DNA of 64,000 bases from a candidate division LCP-89 bacterium B3_LCP (GCA_005223185.1 NJBN01000007.1:164355-228354); one strand, 5' to 3'. Shown: positions 23,653 to 34,045, numbered from the stretch's first letter. Program-made: numbers and translations. Notes: generated by a model not told the origin, from the letters alone.

Positions 23653-25430
23653 TTATACAAACTAACCGTTTCTTCAGGACTGCGTAGCTGATGAAATTCT
23701 CCATCTTGGAACGTTAAGACATACATGGAGAGATTGACATGTCCCTCTTCGGAAAAGTGCATGGAGATCCTCTCCCCATCGAATGATGAAATTGCGCCCA
23801 AACGTTTGCTGATCTCCATTGCATTCAAATAACCTGCACCCCTGAAAACTTCAGCAAGGTAATTAAACGCATCCCATCCGATTATATTCCATTGGTTCGC
23901 TACTGGTGCAGGGTAGTCGCTGTATTCCTTCATGAAACCGGAACCGGTCTGCAGTTCAGGCGGCGACTTGAAGTGAGCGGGAAAGATAATTCCATTATAA
24001 TACCGCCAGTCCTTTTCCAGGGATATTTGATCCAAGCAATTGGAACTGCACACTATGTAGCCATGAAAGCCGCTAGCGGCTATTTGCGGAGCCAAATAGG
24101 ATATCTCTTCACCCTGAATGGGCACGTACAAGGCGTCGAAGTAATTAATCGGTGATATATAAACTTCTAACAGTGAATCCAGAAAGGAGACCTCTAATAC
24201 TGAATCAATCTCAGCTTCAAGTTCTTCTTCAACTTCTTCATCTTTATCTGCATCCCATTCGATGAATTCTAATATCTCCTCCTCTGTCAGTAACGTATCA
24301 CCTAACGCATAAGCACCGATCTCTTTCAGAGCATCTAACTGCCTTTTATAATTAGTCGCTCCCCGGTAATACCACTGTACAGAATCTATTTCACCGCCTA
24401 AAGACGAAAAAAGTAATTCAAATCCTTCTGACCGCGTTTTCCCGCTTTCGTTAGCCGGAGCTAATATAGCAGCGCGTTCAGAATCGTATTCATTACACAA
24501 CAGCGCCGCGCATACTGCACCTTCACGAAAAGCACCGGGCATAAGTTGAAAGATATTCTGACCAATATCTGTGAAATCGGCATGCTGGATGTATGGCACT
24601 ATCTGCGGCACACCAGTCTCTGAAGTTACACCCGCTATCGCTGCGGTACACTCATCTGACAGATCACCAATTATAACGCTGACTTCTTCATCGTGTATCA
24701 AGGCGCGAACTGCCTTGACCGCTTCTTCAACCTGACCTTCACTGTCCCTAACGATGAGTTCTAATCCCATGGAACTGGAAACGTTCGAATGGGAATGCGC
24801 CGCTTCCAGACCATCTAACACTCCTTGACCAGCCACAGCGTTTCTGCCGCTCAGATCCAATATTAGTCCAATCTTCAGTGAAGGCTTATACCCACGCATT
24901 ACCGCTTGAAGTTCACGCTTGATCTGCGGCAACTTCACCCAACGCAGGATTTCTTCGCATTCCCGTGTGCCTAAATGCGCTTCGAAGAGTCCTGCCAGTT
25001 TCTCCCGCGCTAACAGTTCCAGTTCATTGTCTCGCGTTATCTGCGCACATGTCAACAGGTACATAGCGCTATCGAAGTAGTTCTTTTTACGGAATTCAAC
25101 CTGGGCAAGAACGTATTTCCCATGTGCTTCATAGCGGCTGTTGGGGAATTTCTGGATCAGTTCCTTAGCCGATATCTCCGCAAATTCTAACTTTTTCAGG
25201 CTGAGATAGCACTTCGCCAACAATAGTCGTGCGGAACTTTCATAACCCGAAATCCCGGCTTCTATTAAACCTTTCAGATCAACTACAGCGGCTTTATATC
25301 GTCCTTTTTCGTACTTATCCTGAGCGGACAGCCAGAGTGCTTCATCGCCAGTTCCAGCGCTACTCAAACTTGTCAGGAGCAGCAAAACTGCCAACATTAT
25401 CAAGGGAAACGTATGTTTTCTATACATCAT
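23649..25430 (-). CDS. TPR plus periplasmic-binding (LpoA/ABC substrate-type) exported protein
   Basis: 593 residues: signal peptide (1-25, LLLTSLSSAG), TPR-like helices (about 30-180, YLSLKKLEFAEISAKELIQKFPNSRY), then a receptor-family ligand-binding domain (about 195-590) starting LKIGLILDLSGRNAVAGQGV. A very acidic insert (about 378-415, DADKDEEVEEELEAE) lies in the middle. This order (TPR, then Peripla_BP_6) resembles LppC/LpoA activators of peptidoglycan synthases, but ligand binding is not excluded. Coupled to larE by a 4-base overlap and next to glmS, consistent with an envelope role. Confidence 0.78.
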   Translation of the reverse strand: MMYRKHTFPLIMLAVLLLLTSLSSAGTGDEALWLSAQDKYEKGRYKAAVVDLKGLIEAGISGYESSARLLLAKCYLSLKKLEFAEISAKELIQKFPNSRYEAHGKYVLAQVEFRKKNYFDSAMYLLTCAQITRDNELELLAREKLAGLFEAHLGTRECEEILRWVKLPQIKRELQAVMRGYKPSLKIGLILDLSGRNAVAGQGVLDGLEAAHSHSNVSSSMGLELIVRDSEGQVEEAVKAVRALIHDEEVSVIIGDLSDECTAAIAGVTSETGVPQIVPYIQHADFTDIGQNIFQLMPGAFREGAVCAALLCNEYDSERAAILAPANESGKTRSEGFELLFSSLGGEIDSVQWYYRGATNYKRQLDALKEIGAYALGDTLLTEEEILEFIEWDADKDEEVEEELEAEIDSVLEVSFLDSLLEVYISPINYFDALYVPIQGEEISYLAPQIAASGFHGYIVCSSNCLDQISLEKDWRYYNGIIFPAHFKSPPELQTGSGFMKEYSDYPAPVANQWNIIGWDAFNYLAEVFRGAGYLNAMEISKRLGAISSFDGERISMHFSEEGHVNLSMYVLTFQDGEFHQLRSPEETVSLYK

Positions 25431-25432
25431 AC

Positions 25433-27259
25433 CTATTCTACGGTTACGCTTTTTGCCAGGTTACGCGGCTGATCAACGTCGCATCCGCGCATCACCGCGA
25501 TATGATAAGCCAGAAGCTGCAAGGGGATTACAGCCAAGATTGGCATTAAAAAATTCATAGTGCGTGGTATTTCAATGGTGAAGTCGGCTTTGCTCTTCAT
25601 CTCCTTATCCCCTTCAGTGCAGATTGCTATCACCGTCCCCTGCCTCGCCTTAACCTCCTCGATGTTGGATAAAACCTTCTCGTAAGTGCCGTCTTGCGTC
25701 GCAATAAATACTACAGGCATATCCTTGTCGATCAAAGCGATCGGTCCGTGTTTCATTTCAGCAGCAGGATAACCTTCAGCGTGTATGTAGCTGATTTCCT
25801 TCAATTTCAATGCACCTTCAAGAGCAATAGGGAAGTTGAATCCCCGCCCTAAGTAGAGGAAATTGGGGTGATCTTTAAGTTTCGCCGCTAGTTCTTTGAT
25901 GGGTTCCATATTTTCAAGAACCTGGGTTACCATGTTGGGGAGCTGCTTGAGTTCGCGCACCATCCACCTCCCCTGGGCAGCGGAAATCCCTTTCATACGT
26001 CCCAATAGGATCGCTAACAGTGCCAGTACCGTAACCTGCGAAGAAAACGCCTTAGTCGAAGCGACGCCGATCTCCGGCCCTGCGTGGATATAAATACCCG
26101 CTTCCGCTTCGCGCGCGATACTAGAACCTACCACGTTGCAGATCGCCAGGGTGGAAGCGCCCTTCCGCCTCGCTTCCCGCAAAGCGGCTAAAGTATCGGC
26201 AGTCTCACCTGATTGCGTGATGGCGATAACGATAGTTCTCTCTTCGATGATGGGATCGCGATAACGGAACTCGGAAGCATATTCTACTTCAACGGGAACT
26301 CTGGCAAACTCTTCCAACATATATTCACCGATCAAGGCTGAATGCCAGGAAGTTCCACATGCCACGATGATAATCCGCTTGGCAGAAGATAGTTTGTCTA
26401 TATACTGCCTGATCCCGCCAAGTTTAGTAGTTCCTTCTTCTTCCAGCAGCCTACCACGCATGGAATCTTCCAGCGTGCGGGGCTGTTCCATGATCTCTTT
26501 CAACATGAAGTGGTCGTAACCGCCCTTTTCTATTTCTTCCAACTGGAAGCTAACTGACTCAACTTTGTTCAGTACTTTCTCGTTGGATAGCGTTCGGCTC
26601 TGGATGCTATCCGCAGTTATCATAGCCACTTCTTCATCTTCTAAGTATATGGCATTACGGGTATAAGGTATGATAGCCGCTAAATCGGAAGCTACGAAGT
26701 TTTCATCTTCACCAACGCCGATGATCAGGGGACTGCCCATGCGCGCAGCAATGATCTTATCCGGCTCCATATCGGAAATAACGGCTAATCCATAGGTACC
26801 CTGAACCTGGGCAAGCGCCATTTGAACCGCTTCCAGCAGGTCACCGTGATAAGCGTCCTCAATCAGGTGCGCCAGAGTTTCCGTGTCCGTTTCAGTACGG
26901 AATTTATGCCCCTTCTTCTCCAATCTCTGCCGCAATGACATATAATTCTCAATGATACCGTTGTGGATCAGAGCTATGTTTCCCTTAGAATCAATGTGAG
27001 GATGTGCGTTTATTTGTGTAGGCATACCATGTGTAGCCCAGCGCGTATGCCCTAAACCGATATTGCCGGGGATGCTGTTTCCATCTAACGATTTCTCAAG
27101 TTCAGAGATTTTTCCGACTTTCTTCTCAACTTGAATGGTCCCATCATTAAGAATCGCCAGACCGGAAGAGTCATAACCCCGATATTCCATCCGCTTCAGT
27201 CCTGATAAGAGAATCGGAACTGCCTCTTTCTTCCCGATGTAACCGATTATTCCGCACAT
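25433..27259 (-). CDS. glmS: Glutamine-fructose-6-phosphate aminotransferase
   Basis: First step of hexosamine synthesis: fructose-6-P plus glutamine to GlcN-6-P. 608 residues: Ntn glutaminase domain with nucleophile Cys2 (MCGIIGYIG), GHTRWATHG; two SIS domains with IVACGTSWHSALIGEYM and TQSGETADTLAALREAR; the C-terminal DQPRNLAKSVTVE is the usual end. It supplies the substrate line for peptidoglycan precursors along with the GlmU domain gene at 8220. No ribozyme is evident upstream. Confidence 0.98.
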   Translation of the reverse strand: MCGIIGYIGKKEAVPILLSGLKRMEYRGYDSSGLAILNDGTIQVEKKVGKISELEKSLDGNSIPGNIGLGHTRWATHGMPTQINAHPHIDSKGNIALIHNGIIENYMSLRQRLEKKGHKFRTETDTETLAHLIEDAYHGDLLEAVQMALAQVQGTYGLAVISDMEPDKIIAARMGSPLIIGVGEDENFVASDLAAIIPYTRNAIYLEDEEVAMITADSIQSRTLSNEKVLNKVESVSFQLEEIEKGGYDHFMLKEIMEQPRTLEDSMRGRLLEEEGTTKLGGIRQYIDKLSSAKRIIIVACGTSWHSALIGEYMLEEFARVPVEVEYASEFRYRDPIIEERTIVIAITQSGETADTLAALREARRKGASTLAICNVVGSSIAREAEAGIYIHAGPEIGVASTKAFSSQVTVLALLAILLGRMKGISAAQGRWMVRELKQLPNMVTQVLENMEPIKELAAKLKDHPNFLYLGRGFNFPIALEGALKLKEISYIHAEGYPAAEMKHGPIALIDKDMPVVFIATQDGTYEKVLSNIEEVKARQGTVIAICTEGDKEMKSKADFTIEIPRTMNFLMPILAVIPLQLLAYHIAVMRGCDVDQPRNLAKSVTVE

Positions 27260-27328
27260 ATTTGCTCCCGATAATTTATGCGTCTGCTATGTTGCAGTTT
27301 ATACAATACACACCCTGAGTTCCATACT

Positions 27329-28873
27329 CTATTCCCACTCAACAGTCGCGGGCGGTTTTGAAGATACGTCATAAACGACACGATTGATGCCGCGCACTTC
27401 ATTGATTATTCTGTTGGCTACTTTCCCCAAAAGGTCATACGGTAACCTGGTAAAATCTGCGGTCATCCAATCATCAGAATCAACCGAACGCAAAGCCGCA
27501 ACCTGTTCATAGGTGCGTTCGTCGCCCATCACACCGACGGATCTCACCGGCAGAAGCACTACCAAAGCCTGTGAACTTTTATTATACCAGTCGTTCCTCT
27601 TAAGCTCTTCTATAAAGATATGATCAGCTTGTTTTAACAGATCAAGTCTTTGGGCATTTACTTCTCCGATTATTCGCACCGCCAGACCCGGACCGGGAAA
27701 GGGGTGCCTGCCAACCAGCTCTTCCGAAAGACCTAACTCCTTACCGACCGCTCGCACCTCATCCTTAAAAAGCTCTTTTAACGGCTCTATGAGTTTCAAA
27801 TTCATTCGATCGGGTAATCCACCTACATTGTGGTGGCTTTTAATAACTGCCGAAGGACCACCACTTGCGGAACGGCTCTCGATAAGATCGGGATAGAGCG
27901 TGCCCTGGGCTAAATAATTCACATCACCTATTCCGTGTGCTGCCTCTTCGAAGACCTCAATGAACACCCGACCTATTATCTTGCGTTTCTCCTCTGGATC
28001 TTCCACGCCTTTAAGCGCGTCTAAGAACCTATCTTCAGCTTCAGCTACCCTTAAATCCAGACCGAACTGATCGCTGAAAAGAATTTCGACTTGCTCTCTT
28101 TCGCCTAAACGAAGAAGACCGTTGTCAACCAGGACGCAATGGAGATTATCCCCGATAGCTTCATGCAGCATCAAGGCGGTTACAGATGAATCGACGCCGC
28201 CTGAGAGACCGCAGATTACCTGACCCTTTCCCACTTCAGCGCGGATGTTTTCGATGCTGTTTTCGATGAAACTGCGGGCATTCCAGATTTTCTCGCACCT
28301 GCAGATATGTCGGACAAAATTGTCCAGAATTTTTGTGCCATGTTCGGTGTGAGAAACTTCAGGATGAAACTGCACACCGAAATACTGCTTTTCGCTGTTC
28401 TCGACAGCAGCGTAGGGAGAACCAACGGATGTACCGATAGCGTGATATCCCGGTGGTGGTTTAAGTAGTTTATCACCGTGGCTCATCCAGACTGCCTGTT
28501 CTTTATCCAGACCCTTGAAGAGTGATGAATCATTCACGATATCCAGTTCCGTCCTGCCATACTCACGGTGATCCGAACGATCCACCTCCCCACCCTGCTG
28601 GTAAGCGATTAACTGCAAACCGTAGCATATCCCCAGTACCGGTATTCCTAAATCAAATATTGCCGGATCCGGATGTGGTGCGTCAGGGTCATAAACCGCA
28701 GATGGTCCACCTGAAAGGATCAATCCATTTGGCTGTTGCTGAGCGATTTTATCAGCGGAACTGTCCGGAAGCCATATTTCACTGAATACTCCCAGTTCGC
28801 GCACGCGGCGTGCTATCAACTGGGTTGTTTGTGAACCGAAATCGAGAATTATTATTTTTTCAGCTTTATGCAT
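27329..28873 (-). CDS. guaA: GMP synthase (glutamine-hydrolysing)
   Basis: Converts XMP to GMP. 514 residues: class I glutamine amidotransferase with GICYGLQL (Cys triad) and FHPEVSHTEHG (His/Glu); ATP-PPase with VICGLSGGVDSSVTALM; the dimer end RGINRVVYDVSSKPPATVEWE. Complete and single-chain. Downstream of surE. Confidence 0.98.
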   Translation of the reverse strand: MHKAEKIIILDFGSQTTQLIARRVRELGVFSEIWLPDSSADKIAQQQPNGLILSGGPSAVYDPDAPHPDPAIFDLGIPVLGICYGLQLIAYQQGGEVDRSDHREYGRTELDIVNDSSLFKGLDKEQAVWMSHGDKLLKPPPGYHAIGTSVGSPYAAVENSEKQYFGVQFHPEVSHTEHGTKILDNFVRHICRCEKIWNARSFIENSIENIRAEVGKGQVICGLSGGVDSSVTALMLHEAIGDNLHCVLVDNGLLRLGEREQVEILFSDQFGLDLRVAEAEDRFLDALKGVEDPEEKRKIIGRVFIEVFEEAAHGIGDVNYLAQGTLYPDLIESRSASGGPSAVIKSHHNVGGLPDRMNLKLIEPLKELFKDEVRAVGKELGLSEELVGRHPFPGPGLAVRIIGEVNAQRLDLLKQADHIFIEELKRNDWYNKSSQALVVLLPVRSVGVMGDERTYEQVAALRSVDSDDWMTADFTRLPYDLLGKVANRIINEVRGINRVVYDVSSKPPATVEWE

Positions 28874-28874
28874 G

Positions 28875-29636
28875 CTAAAAGAAAGAGTCCTCCTGACCGT
28901 ATAACTTTTCGAATGCCTGATAGTTGGTCAAATCGTAATGAATGGGCGTTATGGATATATATCCAGCCTTAACGGCAAGCGCGTCGATGTCAGGGTCATC
29001 TCCATCTTTTTGTAGTTCACCATCTAACCAAAAATAAACCCTTCCTTTGGGATCGGTGCGCCTGTGGAAGATTTCATCATAGACAGCTACACTCTGCCGG
29101 GTGAATTTCACGCCCTTGATCTCCTCTTCAGGTATTGCAGGCACGTTCACATTGAGGGAGACGCCTTTGGGTAATCTCATATCCGGAAGTTTCTGCGCTA
29201 ATTCTGCTGCGAATCGTGCAGCCGGTAAAAAATCCTTGTTTGTATAAGAGGTTAGAGATATGGCGAAAGACAGCATGCCGTTCATTCTGCCCTCTGTCGA
29301 TGCGGACACTGTACCGGAATAGATAGTATTAATTCCGGTATTGGAACCCTGATTGATACCGGAAATCAACATATCGGGCCGCTCATCCAGCAAGGCAAAC
29401 AGAGCTAATTTCACTGCATCTGCTGGCGTGCCGTAAACTCCCCAGCCGAAAAACTCACCATTGCGAAAGAACTCTTCGGCGCGCAGGGGATCAGTCATGG
29501 TGATAGCATGACCCATAGCTGACTGTTCGCGTGCGGGCGCAACCACCACTACATCAGCGATTTTCTTTATCTCATCTGCCAGAGTAGCCAGGCCCGGAGC
29601 GTGTATTCCATCATCGTTGCAAAGAAGTACTTTCAT
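28875..29636 (-). CDS. surE: 5'/3'-nucleotidase SurE
   Basis: Metal-dependent phosphatase for nucleotides, linked to stress survival. 253 residues: VLLCNDDGIHAPGL (3-16) with the metal Asp pair, APAREQSAMGHAIT, YGTPADAVKLAL, DMLISGINQGSNTG and YSGTVSASTEG. ATG at 29636. Sits two bases from accD and is cotranscribed. Confidence 0.96.
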   Translation of the reverse strand: MKVLLCNDDGIHAPGLATLADEIKKIADVVVVAPAREQSAMGHAITMTDPLRAEEFFRNGEFFGWGVYGTPADAVKLALFALLDERPDMLISGINQGSNTGINTIYSGTVSASTEGRMNGMLSFAISLTSYTNKDFLPAARFAAELAQKLPDMRLPKGVSLNVNVPAIPEEEIKGVKFTRQSVAVYDEIFHRRTDPKGRVYFWLDGELQKDGDDPDIDALAVKAGYISITPIHYDLTNYQAFEKLYGQEDSFF

Positions 29637-29638
29637 AA

Positions 29639-30520
29639 TTAGTCAACAGTTGAAACCTGTTCTTCACTTTCTGAATCATCCGCATCGTGTAAATGCATAA
29701 TTAGAGTGCTTAAAGTGCCCCGCAAGCGCGTTCGATCAACAATCATATCTAAAAATCCGTGCTGAAGCAGAAATTCAGCTCTTTGAAACCCGGGTGGCAG
29801 ATCCTGACCTATGGTCTGCTTGATCACGCGGGGTCCGGCAAACCCGATCAGTGCGCCTGGTTCTGCGATAATGACGTCTCCCAACATAGCGAAGCTGGCT
29901 GTGGTTCCGCCGGTCGTCGGGTGGGTTAGAACGGTGATAAACGGCAGTCTCGTCTGTGCGAATTCCGCCAGTTCGCATGACGTCTTCGCCATCTGCATCA
30001 AGCTGAACAGACCTTCCTGCATGCGCATACCACCGGAAGCGCAGATAAGGATAAAAGGGTAATTGCCTTCCTTGGCTCTGCGCGTTGCCTGAACGATTTT
30101 TTCTCCAACTACAGAACCCACACTCCCGCCAAAGAAGTTAAAATCCATTATGCCTAATACTATTTTACGATCATTTAAAAGAGCAATACCAGTACGAATA
30201 GCGTCATTCATTCCCGCTTTCTTAGTCGATTTTTGAATTCGGTCGGGGTAGCGTTTGGTATCTTTGAATTTTAATGGATCGGATGACTTCATGTCTGCGT
30301 TGAATTCGCGATATGACCCCTCGTCCGCTATCATCTCGATATATTCACGACTGCTGATGCGAAAATGAAAACGGCACTTCTGACATACCGAAGCGTTCTT
30401 CTGCAGTTCTCTACGGAATATTATCTCGCCACAATTGTCGCATTTGAGCCACAATCCGTCCGGAAGTTCAGCCTTCTTCTGGGTGGATTGGATCTTTTTT
30501 GATTTCTGAAACCAGGGCAT
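29639..30520 (-). CDS. accD: Acetyl-CoA carboxylase carboxyltransferase subunit beta
   Basis: Transfers CO2 from carboxybiotin to acetyl-CoA for fatty acid synthesis. 293 residues: zinc ribbon with KCDNCGEIIF and CQKCRFHF (CxxC-x15-CxxC), crotonase core with GKIP-like GKERYPD/DAIRTGI, FNFFGGSVGSVVGEK, ASGGMRMQEGLFSLMQM and the C-terminal LIGFAGPRVIKQTIG. accA is not in the window. Confidence 0.97.
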   Translation of the reverse strand: MPWFQKSKKIQSTQKKAELPDGLWLKCDNCGEIIFRRELQKNASVCQKCRFHFRISSREYIEMIADEGSYREFNADMKSSDPLKFKDTKRYPDRIQKSTKKAGMNDAIRTGIALLNDRKIVLGIMDFNFFGGSVGSVVGEKIVQATRRAKEGNYPFILICASGGMRMQEGLFSLMQMAKTSCELAEFAQTRLPFITVLTHPTTGGTTASFAMLGDVIIAEPGALIGFAGPRVIKQTIGQDLPPGFQRAEFLLQHGFLDMIVDRTRLRGTLSTLIMHLHDADDSESEEQVSTVD

Positions 30521-30563
30521 ACAGACCTGTTGTTAGTGGCGGGTTGTGAATAATATTATTCGA

Positions 30564-31022
30564 TTAAAACTGTCTTGCCAATATCAAGGCGTCCTCACCA
30601 TCGGGATAGTAATTCTTGCGTACGGTTATCGGGGCAAAGCCATATTTAAAGTAGAGCTTTTGTGCCGGTAGATTACTGGCTCTCACTTCCAGATAGCAGA
30701 TATTAACCACTCGCTCACGGATACGATTTAAGAGACGATGCATGAGTTCAGCCGCTAACCCCTTGCGGCGATATCCACTTCTCACACCGAAGTTCAGGAT
30801 ATGCGCTTCATCCTCAACATATTGTACGAATACGTAAGCTATTATCTCATTTTTACAGATAGCAACTTCACCCTCTACATCACTCAACGTCAGGAAAGAA
30901 CGCAAGCTCTGTTCACTCCAGGGAATAGGAAATATTTCCAGCTCGATATAGGCAATATCCCGGGCATCGCCCGGCGTCATGGGACGAAATGTTAAACCGG
31001 GAATCTGCTTAAATACGTTCAC
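30564..31022 (-). CDS. rimI: Ribosomal-protein-alanine N-acetyltransferase
   Basis: GNAT family, acetylating the N-terminal alanine of S18 (or similar targets). 152 residues: IAYIELEIFPIPWSEQSLRSFL, the acetyl-CoA loop NFGVRSGYRRKGLAAELMHRLL, and LEVRASNLPAQKLYFKYGF, which is the RimI signature. GTG start at 31022 overlaps the folP stop. Confidence 0.9.
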   Translation of the reverse strand: MNVFKQIPGLTFRPMTPGDARDIAYIELEIFPIPWSEQSLRSFLTLSDVEGEVAICKNEIIAYVFVQYVEDEAHILNFGVRSGYRRKGLAAELMHRLLNRIRERVVNICYLEVRASNLPAQKLYFKYGFAPITVRKNYYPDGEDALILARQF

Positions 31023-31888
31023 GTACTGACAGTCTCCCCCCTATCCGCAGTTGTCATACATCTACTGGTAATCTTTATCACCTGAACCATTTCTTTAACG
31101 TCATGAACGCGAATGACGTCAGCGCCGTTTAGAGTGACTACGGATACCGCAGCCGCAGTGCCATACTGCCTCTCTTCAACAGGCAGATTTAAGGTGTTCC
31201 CAATAAAGCTCTTTCGGGAAGGTCCAATCAAAACCGGAGCCAGATCACTGAATTCGCCCAACCTGCCGAGGATTTCGAAATTATCCTGCAAGCGTTTGCC
31301 AAAACCAATCCCAGGGTCGATGAGGATTCTATCCGCAGCAATACCCGCATCCAGAGCAACCGAAAGACGATCTGACAGGAAAGAATGCACTTCACTTATG
31401 AGGTCGTCATAATAGGGATTGTCCTGCATGGATCGCGGTGTGCCCAGCATATGCATCAAGATCACCGTTGCTCCCGATGAAGCCACTACCGAAGGCATTT
31501 TCGGATCTTCACGCATTGCCGAAACATCATTAACGATTGTAGCTCCAGTGGACAGAGCCTCTCGCGCAACTTCAGCCTTGGTGGTATCTACGGAAATGGG
31601 AACGCTGATCGATCCAGATAGTTTTTCAATGACCGGAATTACCCTGTGCATCTCCTCAGCAAGTGAAACTGGTTCCGCGCCGGGACGCGATGATTCTCCA
31701 CCAACATCGATGAAATCAGCGCCTTCATCGACCATGAAGTGAGCTTGTTCCAGAGCTTCATCCACACTGAAGTATTTGCCCCCATCTGAAAAGGAATCAG
31801 GGGTAACGTTCAGTATGCCCATTACGTATGGCTGCTCAGTGCGGCTGTAGGTACGTTCGCCTACTTTGAATACCTTACCTCCAGACAT
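31019..31888 (-). CDS. folP: Dihydropteroate synthase
   Basis: Joins pABA to dihydropterin pyrophosphate in folate synthesis; sulfonamide target. 289 residues: YVMGILNVTPDSFSDGGKY (20-38), DVGGESSRPGAEPV, VPISVDTTKAEVA, PVLIGPSRKSFIG and the C-terminal VIRVHDVKEMVQVIK. Next to a folE gene further upstream in the same direction, indicating a local folate module. Confidence 0.97.
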   Translation of the reverse strand: MSGGKVFKVGERTYSRTEQPYVMGILNVTPDSFSDGGKYFSVDEALEQAHFMVDEGADFIDVGGESSRPGAEPVSLAEEMHRVIPVIEKLSGSISVPISVDTTKAEVAREALSTGATIVNDVSAMREDPKMPSVVASSGATVILMHMLGTPRSMQDNPYYDDLISEVHSFLSDRLSVALDAGIAADRILIDPGIGFGKRLQDNFEILGRLGEFSDLAPVLIGPSRKSFIGNTLNLPVEERQYGTAAAVSVVTLNGADVIRVHDVKEMVQVIKITSRCMTTADRGETVST

Positions 31889-33370
31889 TTAATTTATCGC
31901 CTCGGATAGTTCTTTCGCTTTGATGGCAAAATAATCATCATCATCTTCGCGGAATTCCCATCTCTTGTTGAAGAACAGTTTAGCTCTGGCCAAGTCATCC
32001 GTTTTCTGATACAGTAATCCTAAATAGTAAAAACAATCAACAGGTCCATCCCACGCCATAGAATTGCGGAAGTTCTTTATGGCGCTGTCATAATCCTTCG
32101 TTTTGTAATCCACTATACCTAAGTTAAACGCGGCGATGGCGCTTTGTGGTTCAAGCGTCATTATTTTGTCATAATAATCGCGAGCAACTTCAATATTTCC
32201 ACTGTTCAGTTCCAGTGCTCCCATTTTAAGCAGAAGATCGATGGATAGCGGATTTATATCCAATCCTTCCGTTAAAAGTTTGCGAGCCCTGTACACCTTG
32301 CCCTGTTTTACCAGCGGTCCGGTTAAAGCGATGCGGGCATTCTCAAAAGCTGGATCCAAGCGAATAGCTTCCACCAGCAATTTATCCGGAGTATCCAGAC
32401 GAAGGTCCTTTAACCTTTCGGGATGGATACGCGCTAAACCTAAGCATGCTCGTATCGCTAAAGGATCGTCAGTCAGCACTATTTTTAATGGTGGCTCCGC
32501 ATCTTCCCAATTTAAACTGCGCAGAAACAGTTCACCCAAGCAAAGTAACGCTTCAGAAGATTTAATTTCTGTCTGAGCGACTGACAGCATCTCTATACTG
32601 GCGTTTCCGTGATCACCTGCGATTTCGTATGAATGCGCCAAACCGATGCGCGCCTGCAGAAAAGTACTATCGCTATCAATTGCAGATTTAAAAAACGCAG
32701 CAGCGGAATCAGAAGATTCCATTTTCAGGTATTCACAACCCTGGTAATAAGCTTCTAATGCTTCGTTTGCATACTGATTGCCGAAAGGTTCGCTTAACTC
32801 ATTATCCCTATTCAGATAGTCCAGTATCCACCTTGAAACAGCATGAGAAAGCTTTAATAAATCGCTGTTTTTATAAACGAAATGAACGCTTGCATCTGCT
32901 GATTCATCAGGATATACACCAATTCTGATGGAATCACCTGATGATTGCCTCTGCAATTGAAACACACGATAGCCGGAACGAATCAGCACATCTGCCGATG
33001 GCTGAGAATATTCGCCTCTCGATCCGATCCAGGGATTGACGACTGCCTTAGTAAGTGTATTATCAATCCTCCTCGCAGTAAGATCAACGGTCGCTGAAAG
33101 CCTCCAATCTGTTTCATTATCACTCTGCAGAGGGATAACAGCTACCCGCAAAGGATCTATCTTTGGCGGAGCCTGCAGCCAGAAGAGCGCATAAATAAAG
33201 ATAATTGCTGAAGGACCCAACCAACGCCACCTAAGATAAGTGGAACGTTTCATGTATTCACCCGCTTTGTAAACAAAAACGAGTACGGGGAAAAATGCGA
33301 TGATTAACACCAGAGGCACGGCAAAACCGCCTGGTACTTCACCACATAAGAAATTCCATACAGCACTCAT
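31889..33370 (-). CDS. TPR membrane protein
   Basis: 493 residues: two membrane segments (about 16-35 and 49-66), a domain beginning PLRVAVIPLQSDNETDW (as in adenylate-cyclase-associated TPR proteins of the FlgO/CadC-type TolB-like fold), then six or more TPRs (about 208-490; NEALEAYYQGCEYLK, YYDKIMTLEPQSAIAAFNLGIVDYK). It ends one base before folP. The TolB-like/TPR order suggests a signalling or scaffold protein; no enzymatic domain is seen. Confidence 0.75.
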   Translation of the reverse strand: MSAVWNFLCGEVPGGFAVPLVLIIAFFPVLVFVYKAGEYMKRSTYLRWRWLGPSAIIFIYALFWLQAPPKIDPLRVAVIPLQSDNETDWRLSATVDLTARRIDNTLTKAVVNPWIGSRGEYSQPSADVLIRSGYRVFQLQRQSSGDSIRIGVYPDESADASVHFVYKNSDLLKLSHAVSRWILDYLNRDNELSEPFGNQYANEALEAYYQGCEYLKMESSDSAAAFFKSAIDSDSTFLQARIGLAHSYEIAGDHGNASIEMLSVAQTEIKSSEALLCLGELFLRSLNWEDAEPPLKIVLTDDPLAIRACLGLARIHPERLKDLRLDTPDKLLVEAIRLDPAFENARIALTGPLVKQGKVYRARKLLTEGLDINPLSIDLLLKMGALELNSGNIEVARDYYDKIMTLEPQSAIAAFNLGIVDYKTKDYDSAIKNFRNSMAWDGPVDCFYYLGLLYQKTDDLARAKLFFNKRWEFREDDDDYFAIKAKELSEAIN

Positions 33371-33472
33371 TATTCAACCTGATCTAAAATAAAAGCAGCG
33401 ACCTTAAGATCGCTCGCCTCAAGACTATTACATTCATGAATCCATCCGGCACTGTTTCCCGAATGAAATTCA

Positions 33473-34045
33473 TCAGGATACATTCTTCTCACCCATCAGT
33501 GATAAAGCTTCAAGTCTGGTCGCCTGTTTTCTCATAATGCCGCGCATACTCGAAGTTACCGTCCGCGCTCCGGTTTTCTTCACTCCGCGCATGGTCATAC
33601 AGAGGTGCTGTGCACGAATAATCACAAAAACGCCCAGAGGTTTCAAAACGCGCATCAAGGCGTCTGCAATGTCGGTAGTCATGCGTTCCTGCAGTTGGGG
33701 ACGGTTCGCCACCATGTCAACTACGCGTGCTAACGAAGAAAACCCCGTAATTCTGTTATTATCCGGAATATATGCGATAGATACAGTTCCATAAAAGGGC
33801 AGCAGATGATGCTCGCACATCGAATGAAAAGGAACGTCACGCAGAAGGATCATCTCATCTTGATTTTTAGTGGTAAAAATGGCAATTTCCGGATCGACGT
33901 CGCGGCCTATCCCTGAGAAAATCTCCTCGTACATTTCGGCAACTCTCTCCGGGGTACGCTGAAGTCCCTCCCTTTCTGGATCCTCACCAATCGCCAATAT
34001 CAGTTCACGAACGGCGGAAATAATCCTTTGACGATCGATAGCCAC
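33473..34045 (-). CDS. folE: GTP cyclohydrolase I
   Basis: Opens GTP to 7,8-dihydroneopterin triphosphate, first step of folate synthesis. 190 residues: LQRTPERVAEMYEE, PFHSMCEHHLLPFYG with zinc Cys/His, SSLARVVDMVANRPQLQERMT and HLCMTMRGVKKTGART with the third zinc Cys. The start is GTG at 34045, overlapping the TAG of the PEGA gene. Confidence 0.96.
   Translation of the reverse strand: MAIDRQRIISAVRELILAIGEDPEREGLQRTPERVAEMYEEIFSGIGRDVDPEIAIFTTKNQDEMILLRDVPFHSMCEHHLLPFYGTVSIAYIPDNNRITGFSSLARVVDMVANRPQLQERMTTDIADALMRVLKPLGVFVIIRAQHLCMTMRGVKKTGARTVTSSMRGIMRKQATRLEALSLMGEKNVS

Noticed and set aside
27260-27328. A glmS ribozyme or riboswitch near glmS
   Set aside because: The spacer upstream of glmS is only 69 bases and shows no ribozyme core.
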